DNA from: Phosphoribacter sp037045055
GTDB lineage: Bacteria; Actinomycetota; Actinomycetes; Actinomycetales; Dermatophilaceae
Length of the DNA: 64,000 bases
Assembly (NCBI GenBank): GCA_037045055.1
Contig: JBAOHJ010000003.1
Coordinates: 248,001 to 312,000 of the forward strand
Reading direction: 5' to 3'
Under the pieces are notes generated by a model. That model made no database searches, was not told the origin of the DNA, and worked only from the letters and a program-made list of their open reading frames with translations. Below, in pieces: positions 46,313 to 54,862 of the stretch (position 1 is the stretch's first letter; each line of letters begins with the position of its first letter). A program made the translations under genes and the position numbers.

Positions 46313-48715
46313 TCAGCCCTGCAGCCCTCGGTCGCAGGTCTCGATGAGCAGGGCCACCGTGGCCCCCACCTGTGACGGCGACAGCACCTGCCCGTCCCGG
46401 CGGGTGAGGTAGAAGGTGTCCAGTGCCTGACCGGCATACGTGGCGATGTGGGCGCTGCGCACCGAGATGCCGACCCGGGACAGTGCGCTCCCGATGTCGT
46501 AGAGCAGGCCCGGCCGGTCGCTCGCGCGGACCTCGACGACGGTGGCCGACTGCGACGCGCCGGACACCACCAGGGCGCGGGTCTGACCTGGCGCGCCGCT
46601 GACCGACCGGGTGCTCGAGGCGCCCTCCGGGGCCGCGGCCGCGTGCGCCCGGCGGCGTCGGTGCAGGGCGGCCAGCGGGGTGTGGTCGCCGCCGGCTAGC
46701 CGCGCCAGCGCTCGGGCGAGCCGGTCGGGGTCGGGCACCTCGCCCGAGGGCGAGTCGACGAACCACTCGTCGGCGGCGACACCCGTCTCGGTGCGCAGCA
46801 CGGCCGATCGCACGACGAACCCCTCGGCCGCCAGCAGCCCGGCGACGTCGGCGAACAGGCCGAGCCGGTCGCGGTCCACCAGGTCGACCCGGTATGCCGC
46901 GCCGAAGGCCCGCACGGCCACGACCGGGGTGCCGGCGGCCACCGTGGCGAGGGCCTCTCGGGAGAGCAGGTCGGCCGCGCGCTGCTCGCTGGCCATCGGC
47001 ACCGGGCCGGCCTCGGCGAAGGACCGCCGCGTGGCGGCCACCAGCCGACCGAGCAGGGCGCAGCGCCAGTCCGACCAGGCGGCCGGCCCGGCGGCCCGGG
47101 CGTCGGCCTCGGTCAGCGCCCGGAGCAGCTCGAACGTCTGCGCCGAGTGCTGGACGGCGTCGAGGGCGGCCTGCACGGTGCGTGGGTCGTCGGGGTCGCG
47201 GCGGGTGGCCAGGTCGATGAGCGCGAGGTGCTCGCGGACCAGCCCGACGACGACCGACCGGTCGTCGTCGGGCACCCCCATCCGGGCCAGGATGCGCTCG
47301 GCGACCGATGCCCCGACCTGGGGGTGGTCGGCGGCGCCGTCGACCTTGCCGATGTCGTGCAGCAACGCGGCCAGCAGCAGCAGGTCGGGGCGCTGGACGT
47401 CGCGGACCAGGGCGCAGGCCCCCACCACCGTCTCGATGGAGTGCCGGTCGACGGTGTGCCGGTGGACGGCGTTGCGCTGGGGTCGGCTGCGCACGGCGGC
47501 CCACTCGGGGATCCACGCCTCGACGAACCCGGTGAGGTCCAGCCCCTCCCAGACCGCGACGAGTCCGGGCCCGGCGGCGAGCAGGTCGCCGAAGATGGCC
47601 AGGGCGTCCCCGGGCCAGGGGTGAGGCAGCGGCGGGCACTGCACCCACAGGTTGGCCAGGGTGGCCGGGGCGAGCGTCACCCCGTGGCGGGCGGCGATCG
47701 AGGCGGCGCGCAACGGCAGGGTGGCATCGGCGCGGGGGTCGATGCCGGGGCCGAGCACCGCCTCGCCGTCGTGCCGGAAGAGCCCATAGCCTAGCGGCGA
47801 GAGGGTGGGCCGGCGGGGTCCGACCCGCAGGGTGCGGGCCCGCTGGGACTGCTGGGCCCGGCGCAGGGTGCCGTCCAAGGCGTAGGCGATGACCCGGGCG
47901 GCCGAGGACACTTCGGTGAGCATGCCGTCGGCGTCGCGGTGGCCCAGCAGGGCGGCCACCGCGTCGTGGTCCTCGCGCCCCAGCCGGTCGCGGCCTCGTC
48001 CGCTGACCACGTGCACCGCGTCCCGCACGTCCAGCAGCCGCGCGTATGCCGCGTCGACCGCGCCGTGCGGACGGTCGGCGAGCCAGGCAGCCGTGAGAGC
48101 CCGCAGGACGGCCATGTCGCGCAGTCCGCCGCGGGCCTGCTTGAGGTCGGGCTCGATGAGATGGGCGGCGTCACCCATCCGCTCGTGCCGCGCGGTCACG
48201 GCATCGACCAGCTGTGGCAGCCGCTTGCGGGCGTTGGCCCGCCAGTCGTGCGCGACGGTGGACTGGGCCGCGGCGACGACCTCGGGGTCGCCGGCGAGGT
48301 GGGCGATGTCCAGCAGGCCCACCGCGGCGGTGAGGTCGTTGCCGGCGACCTGGCGGCACTGGGCGACGGTGCGCACCGAGTGGTCGATCTTCACCCCGCC
48401 GTCCCACAGCGGGTACCAGATCCGGTCAGCCAGGGCGTCCACCTCGGCCGGCCGCAGCGTGCGGCTCTGGTGCAGCAGGACCAGGTCGTAGTCGCTCAGC
48501 GGTCCGCCGTCACCCCGGGCCAGGCTGCCCACCGCGGCCAGGGCCACCCCCGGCGGAGACCGGCCGTCGGTGGCCTGGTCCCACACCCGGGTCAGCCACT
48601 GCCGGCCGAAGGCGGCCAGGGCCGCCCGACGGACCTGGCCGGCACCCGGGACCGCGAAGTCCCGGGTGCCGGCCAGGTCGAGCCGCCGAGCGGCGACGTC
48701 GGTGGACCCCGTCAT
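46313..48715 (-). CDS. glnD: [Protein-PII] uridylyltransferase / uridylyl-removing enzyme
   Basis: An 800-residue nitrogen sensor that modifies PII protein according to glutamine level. The nucleotidyltransferase motif is GSLARGDGGPLSDYDLVLL. The PII-modification region has EPDLKQARGGLRDM, the HD domain has LLAALLHDIGKVDG, and two ACT domains end the protein (RLGLFADVAGLL and RPGLLYDIGSAL). It is the last gene of amtB-glnB-glnD, overlapping glnB by four bases. Confidence 0.96.
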   Translation of the reverse strand: MTGSTDVAARRLDLAGTRDFAVPGAGQVRRAALAAFGRQWLTRVWDQATDGRSPPGVALAAVGSLARGDGGPLSDYDLVLLHQSRTLRPAEVDALADRIWYPLWDGGVKIDHSVRTVAQCRQVAGNDLTAAVGLLDIAHLAGDPEVVAAAQSTVAHDWRANARKRLPQLVDAVTARHERMGDAAHLIEPDLKQARGGLRDMAVLRALTAAWLADRPHGAVDAAYARLLDVRDAVHVVSGRGRDRLGREDHDAVAALLGHRDADGMLTEVSSAARVIAYALDGTLRRAQQSQRARTLRVGPRRPTLSPLGYGLFRHDGEAVLGPGIDPRADATLPLRAASIAARHGVTLAPATLANLWVQCPPLPHPWPGDALAIFGDLLAAGPGLVAVWEGLDLTGFVEAWIPEWAAVRSRPQRNAVHRHTVDRHSIETVVGACALVRDVQRPDLLLLAALLHDIGKVDGAADHPQVGASVAERILARMGVPDDDRSVVVGLVREHLALIDLATRRDPDDPRTVQAALDAVQHSAQTFELLRALTEADARAAGPAAWSDWRCALLGRLVAATRRSFAEAGPVPMASEQRAADLLSREALATVAAGTPVVAVRAFGAAYRVDLVDRDRLGLFADVAGLLAAEGFVVRSAVLRTETGVAADEWFVDSPSGEVPDPDRLARALARLAGGDHTPLAALHRRRRAHAAAAPEGASSTRSVSGAPGQTRALVVSGASQSATVVEVRASDRPGLLYDIGSALSRVGISVRSAHIATYAGQALDTFYLTRRDGQVLSPSQVGATVALLIETCDRGLQG

Positions 48716-49050
48716 AGGGCGTCGTGCCCGCGTTCCCCGGTGCGCACCCGCACGAGGTCGTCGACCGGGACCGACCAGATCTTCCCGTCGCCGATCCGGC
48801 CGGTGTGGGCCGCCTTGAGGATGACGTCGATGACGCTGCCGGTGTCCAGGTCGTCGACGAGCACCTCGAGGCGCAGCTTGGGCACGAAGTCGACGGTGTA
48901 CTCGGCGCCCCGGTAGACCTCGCTGTGACCGCGTTGCCGGCCGTATCCGCTGGCCTCGCTGATCGTCATCCCGGTGATGCCGTAGGCCTCCAGGGCCTCC
49001 TTGACGACGTCGAGCTGGTGCGGCTTGATGATCGCCGTGATGAGCTTCAT
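48712..49050 (-). CDS. glnB: Nitrogen regulatory protein PII
   Basis: A 112-residue trimeric PII signal protein that binds ATP/ADP and 2-oxoglutarate and blocks AmtB or other targets. The T-loop VYRGAEYTVDF carries Y51, the usual modification site. In mycobacteria and relatives Y51 is adenylylated rather than uridylylated by GlnD. The start KLITAIIKPHQLDVVKEAL is typical. It overlaps amtB upstream and glnD downstream by four bases each. Confidence 0.97.
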   Translation of the reverse strand: MKLITAIIKPHQLDVVKEALEAYGITGMTISEASGYGRQRGHSEVYRGAEYTVDFVPKLRLEVLVDDLDTGSVIDVILKAAHTGRIGDGKIWSVPVDDLVRVRTGERGHDAL

Positions 49051-50435
49051 GCCTGCGCTCCTTCGGTGACGGGGTGGTCGGACTCGGCGTGGGCGGTCCC
49101 CGGGCCGCCCGCCCCGATGCCGGCCGCTGCGAAAGCGCCACCGATGCCCCGGCTGGTCGGCGCCGCACTGAGGTCGTAGCCGGTCTCGGCGTGCTCGGCC
49201 AGGTCGATGCCCGACACTTCGGCGTCGGCGTCGATCCGCAAGCCCATGACCAGGTCGAGGACCTTGCCGATGACCCACGTGCCGACGAACGAGAACCCGA
49301 GGACGGCGAAGGCGCCCACGGCCTGGATCTTCAGCTGCTCCAGGCCGCCGCCGTAGAACAGCCCGTCGATAGCGGCCGGCGCCTCGGCGGTGGCCAGCAA
49401 CCCCACGCCCAGGGTGCCGACCAGCCCGCCGACGAGGTGCACGCCGACGACGTCCAACGAGTCGTCGTAGCCGAACCGGAACTTCAGCCCCACGGCATAC
49501 GCGCAGGCGATGCCGGCGACGAAGCCGAGGACGAGCGCACCGACCGGGCTGACCGAGCTGCACGACGGGGTGATCGCCACCAGACCGGCGACGATACCCG
49601 AGGCCGCGCCCAGGGAGGTCGCATGCCCGTCGCGCAGCTTCTCGGTGACGAGCCAGCCGGCCATCGCGGCCGCCGTGGCCCCCAGGGTGTTGACCCAGGC
49701 GACCGATGCGGTCGTGCCCGCGGCCAGGGCGGAGCCGGCGTTGAAGCCGAACCAGCCGAACCACAGCAGGCCCGCCCCGATCATCACCAGGGTGAGGTTG
49801 TGCGGTCGCATCGGGTCCTTGCGGAAGCCGATGCGCTTGCCCAGGAGGAGGGCCAACGCCAGACCCGCGGCGCCGGCGTTGATGTGGATGGCCGTGCCGC
49901 CGGCGAAGTCGATGGCCTTGATGCCGTTGGCGATCCAGCCGCCGCGCTCGGCGGCCACCCCGTCGAACGCGAAGACCCAGTGCGCGACCGGGAAGTACAC
50001 CACGGTCGCCCAGACGATGGTGAAGACCACCCAGGTGCCGAACTTGGCGCGGTCGGCGATGGCGCCGGAGATGAGCGCCACCGCGATGATGGCGAAGACG
50101 GACTGGAAGGCGACGAACGCGAGCGCGGGCACGGTGCCGACGACGGCGTCCTTGGACATCAACCCGGAGAGCCCGAAGAACTGCGTGGGGTCTCCGACGA
50201 GGCCGCCCTTGGAGTCGCCGAAGGTCATGCTGTAACCCCACAGCACCCAGGCGACGGTCACCGTGGACAGTGCCGCGAAGCTCATCATCATCATGTTCAG
50301 GACGCTCTTGGCCCTGACCATCCCGCCGTAGAAGAGGGCCAGGCCCGGGGTCATGAGCAGCACCAGACCGGCGCTGGCCAGGACCCAGGCGGTGTCGCCC
50401 GTGTCGATCTGTGCAGCCAGAGCGATTGTGTTCAT
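49047..50435 (-). CDS. amtB: Ammonium transporter
   Basis: A 462-residue Amt channel with 11 predicted helices. The family signature runs from FYGGMVRAKSVLN. The twin pore histidines are in FPVAHWVF and VVGVHLVGG, and GGTAIHINAGAAGLA is also conserved. A hydrophilic C-terminal tail of about 65 residues follows. ATG at 50435. A GlnR-like site lies 46-61 bases upstream, in keeping with nitrogen control of the amtB-glnB-glnD operon. Confidence 0.97.
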   Translation of the reverse strand: MNTIALAAQIDTGDTAWVLASAGLVLLMTPGLALFYGGMVRAKSVLNMMMMSFAALSTVTVAWVLWGYSMTFGDSKGGLVGDPTQFFGLSGLMSKDAVVGTVPALAFVAFQSVFAIIAVALISGAIADRAKFGTWVVFTIVWATVVYFPVAHWVFAFDGVAAERGGWIANGIKAIDFAGGTAIHINAGAAGLALALLLGKRIGFRKDPMRPHNLTLVMIGAGLLWFGWFGFNAGSALAAGTTASVAWVNTLGATAAAMAGWLVTEKLRDGHATSLGAASGIVAGLVAITPSCSSVSPVGALVLGFVAGIACAYAVGLKFRFGYDDSLDVVGVHLVGGLVGTLGVGLLATAEAPAAIDGLFYGGGLEQLKIQAVGAFAVLGFSFVGTWVIGKVLDLVMGLRIDADAEVSGIDLAEHAETGYDLSAAPTSRGIGGAFAAAGIGAGGPGTAHAESDHPVTEGAQA

Positions 50436-50480
50436 GGGCGTTACTGTCCGGGAGCGAGGTTTCGGTACCCGGGCCGCTGT

Positions 50481-50496
50481 GTTACGCCCGTGTTAG
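50481..50496. promoter_or_regulatory. Possible GlnR-type binding site upstream of amtB
   Basis: The plus strand reads GTTAC-six bases-GTTAG; the minus strand reads CTAAC-ACGGGC-GTAAC. Actinobacterial GlnR boxes are roughly GTnAC-n6-GAAAC, so spacing fits and each half differs from consensus by about one base on the minus strand. Position, 46 bases before the amtB start, is appropriate. The AT content is also locally high. Confidence 0.4.
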
Positions 50497-50533
50497 CGAG
50501 CCGGCCGGCAGGTCAACTTCTCGTTTCGCCGAC

Positions 50534-50557
50534 AGCCGGTATGCCGGCATACCGGCT
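50534..50557. terminator. 24-bp perfect palindrome made of two GGTATGCC words, after ftsY
   Basis: AGCCGGTATGCC (50534-50545) is followed directly by its exact reverse complement. The element begins 23 bases beyond the ftsY stop on the minus strand, so it is placed as a terminator. It is the clearest case of the recurrent genome word arranged as an inverted pair. Confidence 0.6.
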
Positions 50558-50579
50558 CGGCGCGCACCGGCCGGGGCGC

Positions 50580-51806
50580 TCAGTTGAGCAGCGCGTCGAC
50601 GAAGGCGTGCGGGTCGAAGGGGGCCAGGTCGTCGGGTCCTTCGCCCAGGCCGACGAGCTTGACGGGCACGCCGAGCTGGCGTTGGACGGCGACGACGATC
50701 CCGCCCTTGGCGGTGCCGTCGAGCTTGGTGAGCACGATCCCGGTGACGTCGACGGCCTGCGCGAACACCGTGGCCTGGGCCAGGCCGTTCTGCCCGGTGG
50801 TCGCGTCGAGGACGAGCAGGACCTCGTCGATGGGGCTGAGCTTCTCCACGACCCGCTTGATCTTGCCGAGCTCGTCCATGAGGTTGGTCTTGGTGTGCAG
50901 CCGCCCGGCGGTGTCGATGATGACGACGTCGGCCTCCAGCTCTCCGGCGGCCTTGACCGCGTCGAAGGCCACCGACGCCGGATCCGCGCCCTCGCGGTCC
51001 GAGCGGACCGTGGGCACGCCGACCCGCTCGCCCCAGGTCTGCAGCTGATCGGCGGCGGCGGCTCGGAAGGTGTCGGCGGCCCCGAGCATGACGTCCCGGT
51101 CCTCCGCGACGAGCACGCGGGCCAACTTGCCCACCGTCGTCGTCTTGCCGGTGCCGTTGACGCCGACGACGAGGATCACCGACGGGCGGCCCTCGACGCG
51201 CGAGGAGGCCACCTCGCGGTCCATGGTCGGGTCGACCAGGCGCAGCAGGTCCGCGTGCAGCCAGCCGCGGACCGTCGCCTCGTCCGTCGCGCCGTCGACC
51301 TTGACCCGGGTGCGCAGCGAGTCGACCAGCTCGCTCGCTGCCTCGACGCCGAGGTCGGCCGTGATGAGGGTGTCCTCGACATCCTCCCAGGCGCCCTCGT
51401 CCAGACCGCCGCGCGAGAGCAGGGCGAGCAGGGCCCGGCCGATGGCGGTGTTGCTGCGGGCCAGGCGGGCACGCAGTCGGGCGAGCCTGCCCCGTGCCGA
51501 CTCCGGGCGCTCGACCTCGGGGGCCTCGGGCTCGAGCAACCCGGGCTCGGCGAGCTCGGGCTCGGCGAGCTCGGGCTCGGCCGGCTCGACGGGCGCGGGT
51601 GCCGGTGCCGAGGGTGCGACCGTCGGTCCCGCGGCCGGCGGCACGAGCGGCGGGCGCGCAGGGGTGGTGGTCACGGGTGGGGCCGGGGGGGGCGGCACCC
51701 CTCGGGCGCGCGCCCCACGACCACGGACCAGGCCTACGAGCAGGCCCACCCCGACGAGGGCGACGAGCGCCACGAGCAGTAGGACCTGCCAGAGCTGATC
51801 GAGCAT
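50580..51806 (-). CDS. ftsY: Signal recognition particle receptor FtsY
   Basis: A 408-residue SRP receptor GTPase. An N-terminal hydrophobic anchor (WQVLLLVALVALVGVGLLV) and a Pro/Glu/Ala-rich linker precede the NG domain. Visible motifs are VNGTGKTTTVGKLA (P-loop), ADTFRAAAADQL, VIIDTAGRLHTK and TKLDGTAKGG. The ATG at 51806 drops a low-complexity upstream extension. The order amt-ftsY-smc is that of mycobacteria, except that an insertion separates ftsY from smc here. Confidence 0.97.
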   Translation of the reverse strand: MLDQLWQVLLLVALVALVGVGLLVGLVRGRGARARGVPPPPAPPVTTTPARPPLVPPAAGPTVAPSAPAPAPVEPAEPELAEPELAEPGLLEPEAPEVERPESARGRLARLRARLARSNTAIGRALLALLSRGGLDEGAWEDVEDTLITADLGVEAASELVDSLRTRVKVDGATDEATVRGWLHADLLRLVDPTMDREVASSRVEGRPSVILVVGVNGTGKTTTVGKLARVLVAEDRDVMLGAADTFRAAAADQLQTWGERVGVPTVRSDREGADPASVAFDAVKAAGELEADVVIIDTAGRLHTKTNLMDELGKIKRVVEKLSPIDEVLLVLDATTGQNGLAQATVFAQAVDVTGIVLTKLDGTAKGGIVVAVQRQLGVPVKLVGLGEGPDDLAPFDPHAFVDALLN

Positions 51807-51924
51807 GCGGTCATCCTGACACGGCGACGGCGTGGCCCGACCGGCAGTCCGGATCCGAACAGCGACCTGGCGCCGACGCCACGGCGTCACCGGGGCAGCG
51901 GCTCCGCCGGCACCAGCGTGAGCC

Positions 51925-51981
51925 CGAGAGCAGGCCAATGGTCGGATCGACCTGCCGACCGTCGCCGTTGGCCGGCTCTCG
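51925..51981. repeat. Inverted repeat element, copy 2 (shared with 44480-44538)
   Basis: Arms CGAGAGCAGGCCAA (51925-51938) and TTGGCCGGCTCTCG (51968-51981) pair with one mismatch. Inside, GGTCGG and CCGACC make a nested stem. The first 17 bases match the element at 44481. It lies in the divergent ftsY/DUF2889 spacer, about 60 bases upstream of the DUF2889 gene. Confidence 0.7.
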
Positions 51982-52042
51982 CGTCGTCCCGGCGGAGGTC
52001 GCCGGTGAGCAGGCGCGCACCGGGGCCGCGCGGCCCCGCCGG

Positions 52043-53077
52043 ATGCGGCAGACTGCTGCGGTGCTCGGGTCGACGTCCAGCTCAGCGGTGCTCGCCGCCC
52101 CGGCGGCCGCGACCCCGGCTCGCCGGTCGGGGTCGGTGCGGCGCACGAGCAGCACCGACCTGCTGCGCCGCCAGGGCGCCCACGGCCCGCTCACCGTGGT
52201 CGGTCGGGCCCGCGACCTGGCCACCGATCGGATCGGCACCCCCCGGGTGGTCGCGTCCGCCCTCGTCAACGTCACCGTCGCCGACGGGGTGGCCACCGCG
52301 GTCTCGATGCACCCGCAGCCCGACCGTGCCGCACTGCTCGTCGGTCGCCGGGTCGGGACCGGGTGGCGCACCGGGCTCTACCGGTACGTGCGCGACCACC
52401 ACGACGCCGGCACCCCCCTGCACCTGCTGCTCGACGAGCTGCCGGTGGGCCTGATCATCTCGGCGTTCACCCAGCGGCGGATGGCCCCGGCCACCGGACG
52501 GGGTCACGCCCGTCGCCTGGACGTGTGCGCCGGGTGGGCCGCCGGGGGGATGGCCGCGCGGGCCATGCACGAGCACGGTATGCCGCCGGAGCCTCCCGGG
52601 CCGCTGGCCCCCGACCTGGTCGACCCCGAGGACCCGCTCGGCTGGCACACCCTGGCGGCCCTGCCGACCTGGGGGATCAGTCGCCGTCGCCGGATCGACG
52701 TCTGGCCGCAGGGCGCAGCCCTCGGCGTCGACGCGATGTTCCGCGACACCTACGTCGACGACGCGGGCCGGTCGCGAGTGCTGCACGAGTACGCCGTGGC
52801 CGCCACGGTGGACCCGGCCACCCATGAGGTGCTGGCGGTGGCCGCCACCGCGCACGCCGTCCCGCACCCCGAGTGCCCGCTGTCGGTCGCGAGCGCCCAA
52901 CGCATCGTGGGCGCGCCGGCCGGCGCCCTGCGCGACCGGGTGTCCATGGACCTGTTCGGACCCCGCTCGTGCACGCACCTGAACGACCTGCTGCGCTCGC
53001 TGGCCGACGTGCCCGCCCTGGCCGGGCACCTCGGGGCGTCCGAGCCGCCTCTCGACTCGGACGCCCGTCGGCACTAG
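52043..53077 (+). CDS. DUF2889 protein
   Basis: A 344-residue protein of the DUF2889 family. It shows RRRRIDVWPQGA, VDAMFRDTYVD, VLHEYAVAATVDP, the HPECPLS Cys motif, and the C-terminal signature SCTHLNDLLRSLADV. Function unknown; in proteobacteria relatives often lie beside aromatic-acid catabolic genes, and here it also faces such a cluster. The ATG at 52043 or the GTG at 52061 may be the start. It converges on the monooxygenase gene with a three-base gap. Confidence 0.85.
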   Translation: MRQTAAVLGSTSSSAVLAAPAAATPARRSGSVRRTSSTDLLRRQGAHGPLTVVGRARDLATDRIGTPRVVASALVNVTVADGVATAVSMHPQPDRAALLVGRRVGTGWRTGLYRYVRDHHDAGTPLHLLLDELPVGLIISAFTQRRMAPATGRGHARRLDVCAGWAAGGMAARAMHEHGMPPEPPGPLAPDLVDPEDPLGWHTLAALPTWGISRRRRIDVWPQGAALGVDAMFRDTYVDDAGRSRVLHEYAVAATVDPATHEVLAVAATAHAVPHPECPLSVASAQRIVGAPAGALRDRVSMDLFGPRSCTHLNDLLRSLADVPALAGHLGASEPPLDSDARRH

Positions 53078-53080
53078 CCG

Positions 53081-54689
53081 TCAGCCCCCGAGCGCTCGGC
53101 GGGCCGCCGCGACGAGTCCGTCCACCGTGGTCACCGCCGCGGCCGTGTAGGCGTCCGGGCGCACCAGCCACAGCTCGTCGGGCGCGGCCTGCAGCGAGGC
53201 GGCGACCTTGCCCGCGTCGCCCAGGTCGGCGAAGCGGACCACCTGCACCGGCAGACCGGCCGGCAGGGCGGCCCGCAGCGCCTGCTCGGCGGCCGTCGCG
53301 TCCGCGGCGTCGCCGGCCAGCACGAGCAGGCCCGATCGCGCCAGTTGGCGCACGCGGGTGACTCCGGCCGGCCCGCCGTCCACCGGAGCGTCCGGAAGGA
53401 TGACGCCGGGCACCGGCGCCGGGGACTCCCCCCGCGGGGGCCGGCCCGGCCAGGGCCGGGCGGCCGCGGGCGTGGTCAGCGGGCTGTCGACATACCAGAA
53501 CGGCTCGGCCAGCCGACCCGAGTCCACCTCGGCGACCATCGACGGGTCGGTCTTGGCGGCCTCGAGGATGCTCGTGCGCCGGGCGTGCTGCTCGGGCGTC
53601 TGCGGGACGAGGAAGTCCATGGTGTGCGACGTGACGTCGATGTTCTCCGCCGCGGCGGCGACCCGCTCGGTGACATAACTGTCCAGCAGGGCAGGCCCGG
53701 CCCACCCCTTCATCGCGTAGGCGACCTTCCAGGCGGCGTTCTCGGTGTCCGGCACGCCGCTGTTGAGCCCCCGGGCCCCGAACGGCGACACGATGTGGGC
53801 CAGGTCCCCGGCCAGCAACAGCCGGCCCATCCGGTACCGGTCCGCGCTGCGGGCGTGGAAGCGGTAGACCGACACCCAGTCGATGCGATACTCCTGGTCG
53901 CCGATGACCTGCCGGATCCGCGCGTCGAGCCGTCCGTCGGCCTGCTCGGCCTGCAGGTCGAAGCCCTCGGGCACCTGCCAGTCGATGCGGTAGATGCCGT
54001 TGGGGCAGGGGTGGATGAGCACCTGGCGGCCCGGGTTCCACTCCGGGTCGAAGTAGAACCGGCGTTCGTGCTCCCACCCGGGCAGGGTCGCCTCGATGTC
54101 GCAGATGAGGAAGGCGTCGTCGAAGGTCCGCCCGGGGAAGCCGATGCCGAGCATCTCGCGCAGCGGGTTGCCCTTGGATTCCGCCGCAGAGGATCGCATA
54201 GTCACCCTCGACGGTGACCTCGCCGTCGGCGGTCGCGCAGCGCACCCGGACGATCTCGTCGGCTGGCCCCGCGCCGGACTCGACGACCACGACCTCGTGA
54301 CCCCACCTGACCTCGATGAGCGGCTGCGCGGCCATCGCCGTGTCGAGGAACTGCTCGGTGACGGCCTGGGAGATGTTGACGAACGGGGGCAGCGGCGAGT
54401 GTCCCGAGTCGGGGATGCGGTAGTAGAACAGCTCCTGCCCCTGGTAGAAGGTCCGGGCCGTCGACCAGGTGAGCCCGTCCGTGGCGATCTGGCCGGCCCC
54501 GCAGGCGTCCCACAGGTCCAGCACGTCGCGCTGCTGGCACAGCGCCTTGCTGCCGATCGGGTCGCGCTCGGGCCGTGCGTCGAGCACCAGCACCGGGATG
54601 CCCCATCGGGCCAGACATAGAGCCGCGGTCTGCCCGACCGGGCCGTTGCCGATGACCAGCGCCCGTTGCCTTGCCCCTGTCGTCGTCAT
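53081..54689 (-). pseudogene. FAD-dependent aromatic-ring monooxygenase, one frameshift
   Basis: A PHBH/MhpA-type flavoprotein hydroxylase of about 535 residues when repaired. The N-terminal half (from ATG 54689, AAGGTGA upstream) shows VIGNGPVGQTAALCLA and ends after DYAILCGG. The other frame continues KGNPLREMLGIGFPGRTF, then the FAD motif GDLAHIVSPFGARGLNSG and DTENAAWKVAYAMKG. The switch needs removal of one base near 54183 (GGCGGAATCC). The lesion may be real decay or a sequencing error. Substrate unknown; context suggests an aromatic acid. Confidence 0.85.
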
Positions 54690-54797
54690 CTCGTTCACCT
54701 TTCCCTTCACTTCACCAACCGTTGCTGCCCTGACGCAGGTGTTGCCCAGACCGGCCGACCCGCCGGCGTTCTCCCGTCGGCGGGCATGCCGAACTGC

Positions 54798-54838
54798 CCG
54801 GTATGCCGCTGGCCCGCGGGGGCGGGCCGGCATACCGG
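54798..54838. terminator. Inverted GGTATGCC pair after the MBL hydrolase gene
   Basis: CCGGTATGCC (54798-54807) pairs with GGCATACCGG (54829-54838), and the inner GGCCCG/CGGGCC adds six pairs with a three-base bulge. It starts 24 bases beyond the MBL gene stop on the minus strand, fitting a terminator. It also precedes the monooxygenase start by about 110 bases. Confidence 0.6.
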
Positions 54839-54862
54839 TCGCGTGGTGAGGTCGTGGGTGCG

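Noticed and set aside
46313..49168. Reading glnD as a 951-residue protein starting near 49168
   Set aside because: The extension overlaps glnB and the amtB end in the wrong frame; the ATG at 48715 overlaps the glnB stop in the usual coupled manner.
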